A program made the position numbers and the translations under genes. 64,000 nt of DNA from the NCBI GenBank assembly GCA_947311255.1, contig CAMZKL010000040.1:1-64000 (forward strand), given 5' to 3'. The number at the start of each line of letters is the position of its first letter. Positions within the stretch are counted from its first letter, which is position 1. This document shows, piece by piece, positions 8,458 to 16,709 of the stretch. The notes under the pieces are model-generated. The model was not told the origin of the DNA, did no database searches, and saw nothing but the letters and a program-made list of their open reading frames with translations. The stretch is from an uncultured Chlorobiota bacterium. Lineage in GTDB: Bacteria > Bacteroidota > Bacteroidia > Bacteroidales > JAADGE01.

Positions 8458-8964
8458 ATGGACAATTTCAAAGAAAAATTAAAAGATATTAAAGCATTTG
8501 TTTTTGATGTTGACGGTGTTTTTTCGCAAGACATGGTATTGCACACAGACGGAGAACTTACAAGACATATGAATGTAAAAGATGGTTTTGCAGTTAAAAC
8601 AGCAGTAGATAAAGGTTTTATTGTTTGTATTATTTCCGGAGGAACATCAGAATCTGTAAGAATTAGATTTAAAGGGCTCGGAGTAACTGATATTTACTTA
8701 GGTTCTCACGATAAAATTGATGATTATAAAGATTTTTATATGAAATATGGTATAAAACCGGAAAACATTTTATATATGGGAGATGATATACCTGACTATG
8801 CTCCAATGAAATCTTCCGGATTAGCAACTTGCCCGGCAGATGCTGCTGAGGAAATACAAAATATTGCACACTATATTTCAGATAAAGATGGAGGAAAAGG
8901 TTGTATTCGTGATGTAATTGAGCAAGTTATGAGAGCTCAAAAAATTTGGTTCTTTTATGAATAA
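8458..8964 (+). CDS. kdsC: KdsC-like HAD phosphatase (KDO-8-phosphate phosphatase family)
   Basis: The 168-residue protein has HAD motif I DVDGVF (Asp17, Asp19), motif II IISGG, and motif IV MGDDIPD. Length and motifs match the capless YrbI/KdsC subfamily, which forms tetramers and removes phosphate from 3-deoxy-manno-octulosonate-8-phosphate in lipopolysaccharide core synthesis. Some relatives act on other sugar acids such as nonulosonate-9-phosphates, which is relevant because a nonulosonate cluster lies at the end of the window. It is the second gene of a two-gene operon and ends before a bidirectional terminator. Confidence 0.85.
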   Translation: MDNFKEKLKDIKAFVFDVDGVFSQDMVLHTDGELTRHMNVKDGFAVKTAVDKGFIVCIISGGTSESVRIRFKGLGVTDIYLGSHDKIDDYKDFYMKYGIKPENILYMGDDIPDYAPMKSSGLATCPADAAEEIQNIAHYISDKDGGKGCIRDVIEQVMRAQKIWFFYE

Positions 8965-8979
8965 TTAAAACTTTATATA

Positions 8980-9013
8980 AAAAAATCAGTCTAAAATTTA
9001 GACTGATTTTTTT
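8980..9013. terminator. Bidirectional terminator
   Basis: A palindrome with arms AATCAGTCTAAA and TTTAGACTGATT is flanked by A-run and T-run. It serves the convergent genes ending at 8964 (+) and 9033 (-). Confidence 0.85.
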
Positions 9014-9032
9014 ATTATATTATTCTCTAATT

Positions 9033-9878
9033 TTAAGGAGTTCCCCAACTAGTCTTTTTAGTTTCAACCGGATTAATACAAATTACCGGTATTTGTGAAG
9101 GATTATATATAAGTTTTTCATCCCAAGAAGAGAAAAATTTATCTTTATTTACCAATGTCATTATTAATTCTGCATCATGCTCTACTGCGTAATCAACAAC
9201 TTGTTTTGCAAAATTTCCTTCGGTAGGAGATGAAACTTTATCAATATATCTTACACCATATTCGTCAAAAATATCTTTTATTTGCTTAGTAATACTCATA
9301 ATTCTATTCTTGTAGAATTTTCCAGATTCAAATTTCGGAATCATATGAATTGTAGCATCAAATAATTTAGCAATACGAATTGCCCAAGAAACTTTTTGCC
9401 TATCTTGTGTTGAAGCTGTAATTGGAAAAACAATATTTTTATATCCATCAGTATATTGACGCTTTTGGACAATAATTGTAGGAGTATTAGTTACTTCAAT
9501 AACTTTTAGAACATAACTTCCTGTTATTTTTTGAAATCCTACTTTTCCATGAGTTCCAAGTATAATAAATTTAGAACCAACCTTTTCACTGCTTTCTTTA
9601 ATGTTTTCGAATAAATCTCCCGATTTCACTAAAAATTCAACTTGTACATCATATTTTTTAGAAGCCTCGGCAGCAATATTTTCAAGTTTTTCAGAGATAA
9701 CGTTTTCAGACAAATTTTTATCATCTAAATATTTATCTGTATCTTTGTTTATAACATGAAGCAAAACTACACGATATTTCATAACAGAAGCTATAGAAGC
9801 ACCATGTTCAATTGCATTTTGACAGACTTCTGAAAAATCCGTGGGTATTAAAATTACATCATTTTTTGATTCTTTCAT
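9033..9878 (-). CDS. Tandem universal stress protein (UspA)
   Basis: The 281 residues contain two UspA domains (about 5-145 and 147-275). The first keeps the ATP-binding pattern G-x-x-G-(9x)-G-S/T as GTHGKVGFQKITGS near 108-121 and the opening strand ILIPTDFSE. The second domain starts with IVFPITAS but has lost the glycine-rich loop, so it probably does not bind ATP. Tandem USPs with one active domain are common in Bacteroidota and act as cytoplasmic stress or survival factors. It is a single-gene unit on the minus strand, ending at the shared terminator. Confidence 0.9.
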   Translation of the reverse strand: MKESKNDVILIPTDFSEVCQNAIEHGASIASVMKYRVVLLHVINKDTDKYLDDKNLSENVISEKLENIAAEASKKYDVQVEFLVKSGDLFENIKESSEKVGSKFIILGTHGKVGFQKITGSYVLKVIEVTNTPTIIVQKRQYTDGYKNIVFPITASTQDRQKVSWAIRIAKLFDATIHMIPKFESGKFYKNRIMSITKQIKDIFDEYGVRYIDKVSSPTEGNFAKQVVDYAVEHDAELIMTLVNKDKFFSSWDEKLIYNPSQIPVICINPVETKKTSWGTP

Positions 9879-10081
9879 GATATTTTATTATTTTGTTGTT
9901 TTAATTATTTCAGTTTCAAATCAAGTTATAAAATTATTGAAAATTTATTATTAAACCAAATAAAATTTATTTTTTTTTTATAATTGGTAATGAATTACTT
10001 ATATTCTATAATGTTTTTTATAAGTTTATTATTGTCTTATTTAATATATTTATCTATTTTTCTCAAAAAAAACATAAAATA

Positions 10082-11008
10082 GTGAACAACATTAATTCTA
10101 AATGGTCAAATTTTATTACTGATTTCAAATTCTATTTAAAACTTGAAAGGTCATTATCTGAGAACTCAATTGATGCGTACATCAGAGATATTACAAAGTT
10201 ATCAAAATTTACGAATAAAAGTCCTTTTGAAATTGATTTAAATGAACTAGAGAATTTTCTAACTAATTTAGAAGCTACAAATTCTACTACTGACGAAAGC
10301 ATTTTATTAAGTGCACGTTCTCAAGCAAGAATTATTTCTGGAATAAAAGCTTTCTTTAATTTTTTAATCCAAGAAGAATTAATAGAAGAAAATCCTACTA
10401 CATTACTTGAATCTCCAAAAATAGGAAGAAAACTTCCAGATGTACTTTCTGTTCAAGAAATTGACTTACTGCAATCAAAAATAGATTTAAGTAAAGATGA
10501 AGGACATAGGAACAAAGCAATAATAGAGACATTATACAGTTGTGGATTAAGGGTTTCTGAACTAACAAATTTGAAAATTTCAGATTTATACTTTAAAGAA
10601 GGTTTTATTATTGTTAAAGGAAAAGGTAGCAAACAAAGAATTATTCCAATTGGAGAAAGAGCAATTGACGAAATTTCATTTTACACTAAGCATTATCGAA
10701 GCAAACTAAAAATAAATTCAGAGTTTGCAGATATACTTTTTTTAAACAGACGAGGAAAACAACTTTCAAGAGTAATGATATTTACTATTGTAAAAAACCT
10801 GACCATTGCTGCTGAAATTAATAAAAAAATTAGCCCTCATACTTTTAGGCATTCATTTGCAACTCACCTTATTGAAGGTGGTGCAGACTTAAGAGCTGTG
10901 CAAGAAATGTTAGGACATGAGTCTATTATAACAACAGAAATATATACACATATTGACAGAGAATATTTAAAACAAGTTGTAAACGACTTTCATCCAAGAG
11001 GAAAATAA
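10082..11008 (+). CDS. xerD: Tyrosine recombinase XerD-type
   Basis: The 308-residue protein starts with GTG. It has the N-terminal SAM-like core-binding domain (1-105) and a catalytic domain with all the tyrosine recombinase residues: Arg157 (SCGLRVSEL), Lys181 (KGKGSKQR), His253 and Arg256 (SPHTFRHSFATHL), His279 (LGHES) and nucleophile Tyr288 (EIYTHI). Length and motifs are those of the chromosomal XerC/XerD family, which resolves chromosome dimers at dif. No integron or phage genes are adjacent, which supports a housekeeping role. Bacteroidota often carry one or two Xer paralogues, so C or D cannot be decided from the sequence alone. Confidence 0.88.
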   Translation: MNNINSKWSNFITDFKFYLKLERSLSENSIDAYIRDITKLSKFTNKSPFEIDLNELENFLTNLEATNSTTDESILLSARSQARIISGIKAFFNFLIQEELIEENPTTLLESPKIGRKLPDVLSVQEIDLLQSKIDLSKDEGHRNKAIIETLYSCGLRVSELTNLKISDLYFKEGFIIVKGKGSKQRIIPIGERAIDEISFYTKHYRSKLKINSEFADILFLNRRGKQLSRVMIFTIVKNLTIAAEINKKISPHTFRHSFATHLIEGGADLRAVQEMLGHESIITTEIYTHIDREYLKQVVNDFHPRGK

Positions 11009-11058
11009 TGCTCAACACAACCTTTGAGTTATTTACATATTATTTTTTTAATTAATAA

Positions 11059-11087
11059 TTGTTTATATCACTTTAATTTTACTTTTG
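11059..11087 (+). promoter_or_regulatory. Promoter for the GH3/beta-lactamase gene
   Basis: TTG (11059-11061), 18 bases, then TACTTTTG (11080-11087) matches the Bacteroidota -33/-7 consensus. The implied start of transcription, near 11094, lies upstream of the ATG at 11120 and excludes the TTG at 11024 as start. Confidence 0.65.
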
Positions 11088-11119
11088 ACATTTTAATAAA
11101 AGTTTTTTCCGAAAAAAAA

Positions 11120-14100
11120 ATGACAAAAAACAATTTTAAATTAGTTCTCTTAGTATTAATAATAATTTCAACATCTTTAATATTATTTTTTTACTTTTTC
11201 AGAAATAAAGCTCAAGCTAATGAAAAAACTTCATCATTTTTTATTGAAGTTGACAAAGAATGGACAGATACAACTTTAAAAAGTTTATCTCTTGAACAAA
11301 AAATATCTCAATTAATAATCTACAAACTTGGAAATATTACCTATAAAAGCAATGATTCGATATTAACAAATTTGAGAACAATAATGCCCGGAGGAGTAAG
11401 TTTTAAAACAGATTCACTTAAAAATTATATAAAATTTCAAAATTTAATTTCAGAAAATTTAAAAATAAACTTATTTTATTTACTTAATTCCAATAAAAAT
11501 TTACTACAATTTGAAGACTTTAAAAACAATCCGGATTTTTTTAGTTTACTTTCTATAAAAAATGATTCTTTAATTGAAAAATACATTAAAACTATAGTTT
11601 CAATAAATAAAAACTTAAATGTCTCAATTAATATATTACCTAAATTCTTAAATGCCCAAAACGACAGTTTATATAATAAAAAATACATTTTTCTAAACAA
11701 AACATTCAATAAAGAGCTGTATAACAACAACATAATTAACTGTTTGCCATATTATAATTTATTTACTAACGATTCCTTAAAACAACATTTTAATAAAACA
11801 ATTTTTGATTCCGGCTTAATGTCAATAATTTACAACAACAAAGTTGCAAACTTAAAGATTAAAAATAATTTAAAATTTAAAGGTTTTAATATTATTGAGC
11901 TTCAAAACAATATACTTTCAAAAGATTCAATTCAAAAAATGTTTATTTCCGGAGCTGAATTATTTATAACATCAAAACCCGAAAAACTAAAACTTTTAAT
12001 TATAGAATTAATAAACGAAAACAAACTTTCAGAAGAAAATATAAATCAAACCGTTAGAAAAATATTATTGGGAAAAACTTGGTTAGGAATTCAAAAACAC
12101 ATTAAAATTGAACAAGATTCAATAACAAAATTAATTGATGAAACTAATATTTATAATATATCAAACCAAATTTTCAAAGAATCAATTACCCTAGTTAAAA
12201 ATAAGAAGAATATAATTCCCTTTACTAATATTAATACCAAAAAATTTGAGATTATTAATATTGGAACAAAAGAATTGCCATTTTTTAATAAAACACTAAA
12301 AAATTATACAAATTTCAAATCATTCAATTTCAATATAAAAGATAAAGATTTTATTAAAAATTTAACAAATCACAAAAAAAAATCACACCTTATAATATCA
12401 TTAAACAAATCTAAACTTGACAGCTCAATAATAAAAGCTCTTTTAAAAAACAATAATTCAAAAAGCATAACATTTATAAACTTTGGAAATATACATAATT
12501 TGAATTTTGCCAACAGTTTCAATACAATAATTCAAGTTTACAGCAATTCAAAAGAAGAGCAAAAATATACCGCCAATGCAATCTTTGGTGGGATTAAAAT
12601 ATCTGGACAACTTCCAACAAACATCAATAACTCTTTGCCCTTTGGAACAGGATATGAAACAAAAAAAATAAGAATTTCAGAGTCCTTACCAGAAAATGAG
12701 GGACTAAACCCCGATATTCTAATAAAGATTGATTCTATTGCAAAAAATGGAATAAGAAATGCAGCCTTCCCTGGTTGCCAAATTGTAGTTTTAAAAAATG
12801 GCAATTCTGTTTATAACAAATCATTTGGTTATCACACATATTCAAAAGGAAAAGCTGTGAAAAAATCTGACTTATACGACTTGGCATCAATAACAAAAAT
12901 AGCTGCAACAACAACTGCTGCAATGATGCTTTATGATAAAGGTAAAATTCATTTAAATAACAAACTTGGAAAATTCTTTAAAGATAAAAAAATTGATTAT
13001 TCAAATATAAAACCTGATACTATAATTCATCAAGATACTTTATTCTATAAGAATATTACAGATTTTACAAAACTATTAAAAACAGGAGATACAATTAGAT
13101 TGAACGATTCAATTTTTGTTCTTTCTAGTACAATTATTTCAACATTAACACCTAAAAATAACATTTTCAATGTGAAGTTAGAAGATATACTATTGCATAA
13201 ATCCGGAATTTCGCCCGTTTTGCCAATTCTTCCTTATGTAATGTATAAAAAAAACTTCTATGATTCTTTAGAACTTATAAAAGAACGGTTTTATAAAACA
13301 TTACAAAAAGACACTTTAAAAAATGATACAACAATAAAATTTAACTTAAAAAAAGAACTAGAAAACAGTTTTAAAAAATATTTCTCACATAAATATATTA
13401 AAGATAGCTCCGAAATTAAAATTGCAGATAATATATTTCTTAAAAATAATTATTTAGATACTCTTTGGCGAGATACAAAACGTCTAAAAGTTCATTCCAA
13501 AAAGTTTTACAAATATTCCGACATAAATATGATATTACTTCAAATGGCAATTGACAGCCTCAACAAAAAAAGTATCGATAAATATTTAAAATACAACATA
13601 TATAAACCAATGGGTCTCAAAACAATGTGCTATAAACCTCTTAATTATTTTTCTAAAAACAGAATTATTCCAACAGAAGATGAAGAATATTGGCGACAAC
13701 AGGTTCTAGTAGGAAATGTTCATGACCCATCATCTGCAATGCTTGGACAAATTGCAGGAAATGCAGGGCTGTTTTCAAATGCCTTTGATTTAGCAACACT
13801 TGGACAAATGTGGCTTAACGAAGGAACATATGGAGGAAGAAGATACATCAAAAAATCAACAATTAAAAAATTTACCGGCTCTCAAAAAGACAGTCATAGA
13901 GGACTTGGATTTAACAAACCTGCAAGAAAAACTATAATCAGTAATAAAGCTCCAAAAGAATCTTATGGGCACACAGGTTTTACCGGAACCTGCATTTGGA
14001 TTGACCCTGTTAACGACATAGTTTTTGTTTTTCTATCCAATAGAATACATCCAAACCAAAAAAATTGGAAAATTAACAGACTCAAAATTCGACAAAAAAT

Positions 14101-14134
14101 ACATACAATAATTTATGATGCAATAAAAAACTAA
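11120..14134 (+). CDS. GH3-like domain fused to a serine beta-lactamase-like hydrolase
   Basis: The ATG at 11120 is preferred over an upstream TTG because it begins a normal membrane anchor (about residues 5-27) and follows a promoter. Residues about 45-330 align with the NagZ-type GH3 fold (KFKGFN...LSEENINQTVRKILLGKTWLGI), then a GH3-C-like part, then a class C beta-lactamase/DD-peptidase domain from about 540 with Ser590-x-x-Lys593 (LASITK), Tyr799-Ser-Asp and His951-Thr-Gly (GHTGFTG). The GH3 half has lost the KHFPGHG motif and the F-T-D-A catalytic Asp segment (IELQN instead). The family is thought to act on cell-wall peptides or muropeptides in the periplasm. Here only the serine hydrolase half looks active. 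Confidence 0.82.
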   Translation: MTKNNFKLVLLVLIIISTSLILFFYFFRNKAQANEKTSSFFIEVDKEWTDTTLKSLSLEQKISQLIIYKLGNITYKSNDSILTNLRTIMPGGVSFKTDSLKNYIKFQNLISENLKINLFYLLNSNKNLLQFEDFKNNPDFFSLLSIKNDSLIEKYIKTIVSINKNLNVSINILPKFLNAQNDSLYNKKYIFLNKTFNKELYNNNIINCLPYYNLFTNDSLKQHFNKTIFDSGLMSIIYNNKVANLKIKNNLKFKGFNIIELQNNILSKDSIQKMFISGAELFITSKPEKLKLLIIELINENKLSEENINQTVRKILLGKTWLGIQKHIKIEQDSITKLIDETNIYNISNQIFKESITLVKNKKNIIPFTNINTKKFEIINIGTKELPFFNKTLKNYTNFKSFNFNIKDKDFIKNLTNHKKKSHLIISLNKSKLDSSIIKALLKNNNSKSITFINFGNIHNLNFANSFNTIIQVYSNSKEEQKYTANAIFGGIKISGQLPTNINNSLPFGTGYETKKIRISESLPENEGLNPDILIKIDSIAKNGIRNAAFPGCQIVVLKNGNSVYNKSFGYHTYSKGKAVKKSDLYDLASITKIAATTTAAMMLYDKGKIHLNNKLGKFFKDKKIDYSNIKPDTIIHQDTLFYKNITDFTKLLKTGDTIRLNDSIFVLSSTIISTLTPKNNIFNVKLEDILLHKSGISPVLPILPYVMYKKNFYDSLELIKERFYKTLQKDTLKNDTTIKFNLKKELENSFKKYFSHKYIKDSSEIKIADNIFLKNNYLDTLWRDTKRLKVHSKKFYKYSDINMILLQMAIDSLNKKSIDKYLKYNIYKPMGLKTMCYKPLNYFSKNRIIPTEDEEYWRQQVLVGNVHDPSSAMLGQIAGNAGLFSNAFDLATLGQMWLNEGTYGGRRYIKKSTIKKFTGSQKDSHRGLGFNKPARKTIISNKAPKESYGHTGFTGTCIWIDPVNDIVFVFLSNRIHPNQKNWKINRLKIRQKIHTIIYDAIKN

Positions 14135-14142
14135 TCTTTTTA

Positions 14143-14150
14143 TATATTTG
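14143..14150 (+). promoter_or_regulatory. -7 box TATATTTG
   Basis: This is an exact TAnnTTTG match 26 bases before the ATG of the Nramp-like gene, right after the stop of the preceding gene. No good -33 box is seen. Confidence 0.5.
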
Positions 14151-14176
14151 TCTTATCAAAATTACAATAAATTAAG

Positions 14177-15430
14177 ATGAAAAAAAGAAATATATTAAAA
14201 GCACTAGGTCCCGGATTATTATGGGCGGGTGCAGCAATTGGAGTTTCTCATATTGTTCAATCTACAACTGCGGGAGCAAGTTTTGGCTTTGAACTTGTTT
14301 GGATAATAATAATTGCAAACATTTTAAAATACCCTTTCTTTGAATTTGCACCTCGATATGCTGCCTCAACCGGAGAAACATTAATTGATGGATATTCAAG
14401 ACTGGGAAAATGGGCAGTAAGCACATATGGAATTATAACTATTTCTACAATGTTTTTTTTAATGACAGCAGTAACAGTTGTAACAGCAGGTTTAGTTAAA
14501 AACATTTTCAATAGTGAACTTAGTATTGTATGGTGGTCTGTAATTATTATAATTATTTTGGCAGGAATTATAATTCTAAAAAAATACTCAATAATAGACA
14601 GCATTGTAAAATTTATTATTATTTTATTAGCAATTGCTGTAATAATTGCTGTAATATCAGCTTTTAACAAAGGATTTAATCCAAATCCGGAATATTTAGT
14701 ACATTTTGATTACAAAATAGATTCAAATATTGTTTTCCTATTAGCACTTATTGGCTGGATGCCTACGGCAATTGACGTTTCTGTTTGGCATTCAGTTTGG
14801 ACAATTGCAAAAAAGAAAGAAACAGGATACGCCCCTACTTTAAAAGAAGCACTCTTAGATTTTAAAATTGGATACATAGGCACAGTTATTTTATCTATTG
14901 CATTTTTATCATTAGGTGCAATTATTATGTACGGCACCGGCAAAACATTTTCTTCAAGCGGAGTTAAATTTGCAGAACAATTACTAAATTTATTTACTGA
15001 AACACTAGGAAAAGAAGCGTATATTATAATTGCAATTGCAGCACTTGCAACAATGATAAGCACAACTTTAACCTGTTTAGACGCATATCCTCGTGTTTTA
15101 GAACCTACAACAAAAATTTTATTCCCAAAATTAATAAAAGACAACAATACTAATAAATTACATTCATTTTGGTTAATTATTGTTTCTTTAGGTTCAATTC
15201 TAATTTTCATTTTCTTACTCGAAAACATGAAAACTATGGTTACAATTGCAACAGTAATATCATTTCTAGTTGCTCCTATTTTAGGATGGCTAAATTTAAA
15301 AGTTGTAACATCTAAACACGTACCAAAAGAAGCAAAACCCGGCAAATTATTAATAGCTTTAAGCTGGTTAGGATTAGTTTTTTTAAGTACATTCAGTATT
15401 TATTTCATTTTTATAAAGTTTGTGTTGTAA
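14177..15430 (+). CDS. Nramp-related membrane transporter
   Basis: The 417-residue protein has about 11 hydrophobic segments and opens with ALGPGLLWAGAAIGVSHIVQ, which aligns with TM1 of Nramp (SLC11) transporters. The canonical metal-binding motifs differ: TM1 DPGN is replaced by an AAIGVSH sequence, and the TM6 M-P-H region reads GWMPTAIDVSVWHS. The general Nramp fold is clear, but the metal ligands are not conserved, so transport of divalent transition metals cannot be assumed; Mg2+, another ion or a small solute is possible. It stands alone with its own promoter box. Related proteins are usually annotated as Nramp family in Bacteroidota. Confidence 0.75.
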   Translation: MKKRNILKALGPGLLWAGAAIGVSHIVQSTTAGASFGFELVWIIIIANILKYPFFEFAPRYAASTGETLIDGYSRLGKWAVSTYGIITISTMFFLMTAVTVVTAGLVKNIFNSELSIVWWSVIIIIILAGIIILKKYSIIDSIVKFIIILLAIAVIIAVISAFNKGFNPNPEYLVHFDYKIDSNIVFLLALIGWMPTAIDVSVWHSVWTIAKKKETGYAPTLKEALLDFKIGYIGTVILSIAFLSLGAIIMYGTGKTFSSSGVKFAEQLLNLFTETLGKEAYIIIAIAALATMISTTLTCLDAYPRVLEPTTKILFPKLIKDNNTNKLHSFWLIIVSLGSILIFIFLLENMKTMVTIATVISFLVAPILGWLNLKVVTSKHVPKEAKPGKLLIALSWLGLVFLSTFSIYFIFIKFVL

Positions 15431-15455
15431 TAAAAATTTGAAAATTGTATATTTG
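15425..15455 (+). promoter_or_regulatory. Promoter before the SIMPL-like gene
   Basis: TTG (15425-15427), 20 bases, then TATATTTG (15448-15455) fits the Bacteroidota consensus. The ATG is at 15491. The -33 box overlaps the stop codon region of the previous gene. Confidence 0.6.
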
Positions 15456-15490
15456 ATATTTTTAATTAATAACTAACTAAAATTAATATT

Positions 15491-16495
15491 ATGAATAAAA
15501 TAATTCAATTTATTTTTATAATGACTTTTCCAGCATTCGTTTTTGCTCAAGGAGGAGGAAATGCTATTTATGAGCAGAATAACAGATATTTGCAAAACAA
15601 AAGCTACAACGCAGATGCCGACAAAGTTTGGATGGAAAGATCTGATAACCAATCTAATTATCAAATAATAAAAAATGGAAACAATAAAGAAATGATTTTT
15701 ACGGTAAATTCATTAATGAACGTTACAGCAGACTCATATCTTGCAATTTTTAACATCACCCAAACCGGAGAAACCGCAAAAGAAGTAAATACCCTAGTAA
15801 ATTCCAAAATCAATGGTTTTAAAGCCGAACTAAAAAATCAGGATATAACTAATGAAAATTTCTTCACAGACATGATTTCTCTTGTTCCTGTTTATGAAAT
15901 TGAAGTTGAAAAAAAACTTTTTAGTAGATCCTACACAGAAGTTCCAAAAGGATTTGAAATGCAAAAAAACATTCACATAAAATTCAAAGATGAAAATATG
16001 CTTGATGACATTATGACATCTGCAGCAAATAACGAAATTTATGACTTAATTAAAGTTGAATATTTTGTTGAAAATAACGATACAAAATATGATCAACTTC
16101 GAACAAAAGCTGTTGATTATATGTTAAAGAAAAAAGAATCTTTCAAAAAACTAGGATTAGATTTAGACACAATTTATCATATTATAAGCGAAAAATCATC
16201 CGTTGTATATCCTATTGACAGGTATAAAAGTTACCAAGCATTTTCCGGAACCTCATTACAAGCAAAAAAAAGCAAATCTGTTACAAAAGTAAGAAAACCT
16301 AAAACAATGTTTTACAATAAATTACCATATCATAAATACGACATTGTAATAAATCCTGCAATTTTAGAACCATCAGTTCAATTTACCTATAGTTTAACAA
16401 TAAAATATGTAATAAAAGACCCAACTAAGAAAATTGAAAAACAATTTATTTTGGTTTCTCCCGACGGAGTTGTTAAAACCTTAAAAATTGATTAA
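15491..16495 (+). CDS. Secreted SIMPL (DUF541)-like protein
   Basis: A signal peptide (residues 1-20, ending VFAQ) precedes a 314-residue mature region. The stretch MNVTADSYLAIFNITQTGET with later VNSKINGFKAEL and MLKKKESFKKLGL resembles the SIMPL/DUF541 pattern, in which an oxidative-stress or periplasmic protein starts with A-x-Y-x-x-x-F-x-x-x-x-x-G-x-x. The C-terminal part (about 240-334) has beta-strand-like sequence with YSLTIKYVIKD. The function is unknown; an envelope location is well supported by the signal peptide. It has its own promoter and is followed by a leader repeat that belongs to the next gene. Confidence 0.6.
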   Translation: MNKIIQFIFIMTFPAFVFAQGGGNAIYEQNNRYLQNKSYNADADKVWMERSDNQSNYQIIKNGNNKEMIFTVNSLMNVTADSYLAIFNITQTGETAKEVNTLVNSKINGFKAELKNQDITNENFFTDMISLVPVYEIEVEKKLFSRSYTEVPKGFEMQKNIHIKFKDENMLDDIMTSAANNEIYDLIKVEYFVENNDTKYDQLRTKAVDYMLKKKESFKKLGLDLDTIYHIISEKSSVVYPIDRYKSYQAFSGTSLQAKKSKSVTKVRKPKTMFYNKLPYHKYDIVINPAILEPSVQFTYSLTIKYVIKDPTKKIEKQFILVSPDGVVKTLKID

Positions 16496-16537
16496 CAAAC
16501 CAAATTCACCAAACTTTTAAAAGATTAACATTATAAA

Positions 16538-16709
16538 ATGAAACACAAATAACAAAGATTTTTACACCCAAAGGCATGACTATAATTCAGTACAATGATT
16601 AGCTGCAAAAGAAAGCAAGTGTTCCTATGTGCAGAGCAAAATAAATATTATTAACAATAAAAATACGGGCAACTTGTTCAATATCAATTAATTAGAAAAA
16701 TTTAAACAC
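16538..16709 (+). repeat. Conserved upstream leader element, copy A
   Basis: This 172-base stretch is about 87% identical by eye to the reverse complement of 29173-29344 and stops exactly at the next start codon, with ATGAAA shared in both. It contains the core TTTTACACCCAAAGGCAT, the segment AAGCAAGTGTTCCTATGTGC, and the tail TTCAATATCAATTAATTAG. The first codons read ATG AAA CAC AAA TAA, a possible four-residue leader. Its position suggests a 5' leader or promoter unit rather than random junk. Confidence 0.8.

Noticed and set aside
11024..11119. TTG start at 11024 for the GH3/beta-lactamase gene
   Set aside because: It lies upstream of the promoter at 11059-11087 and adds 32 residues without family match.
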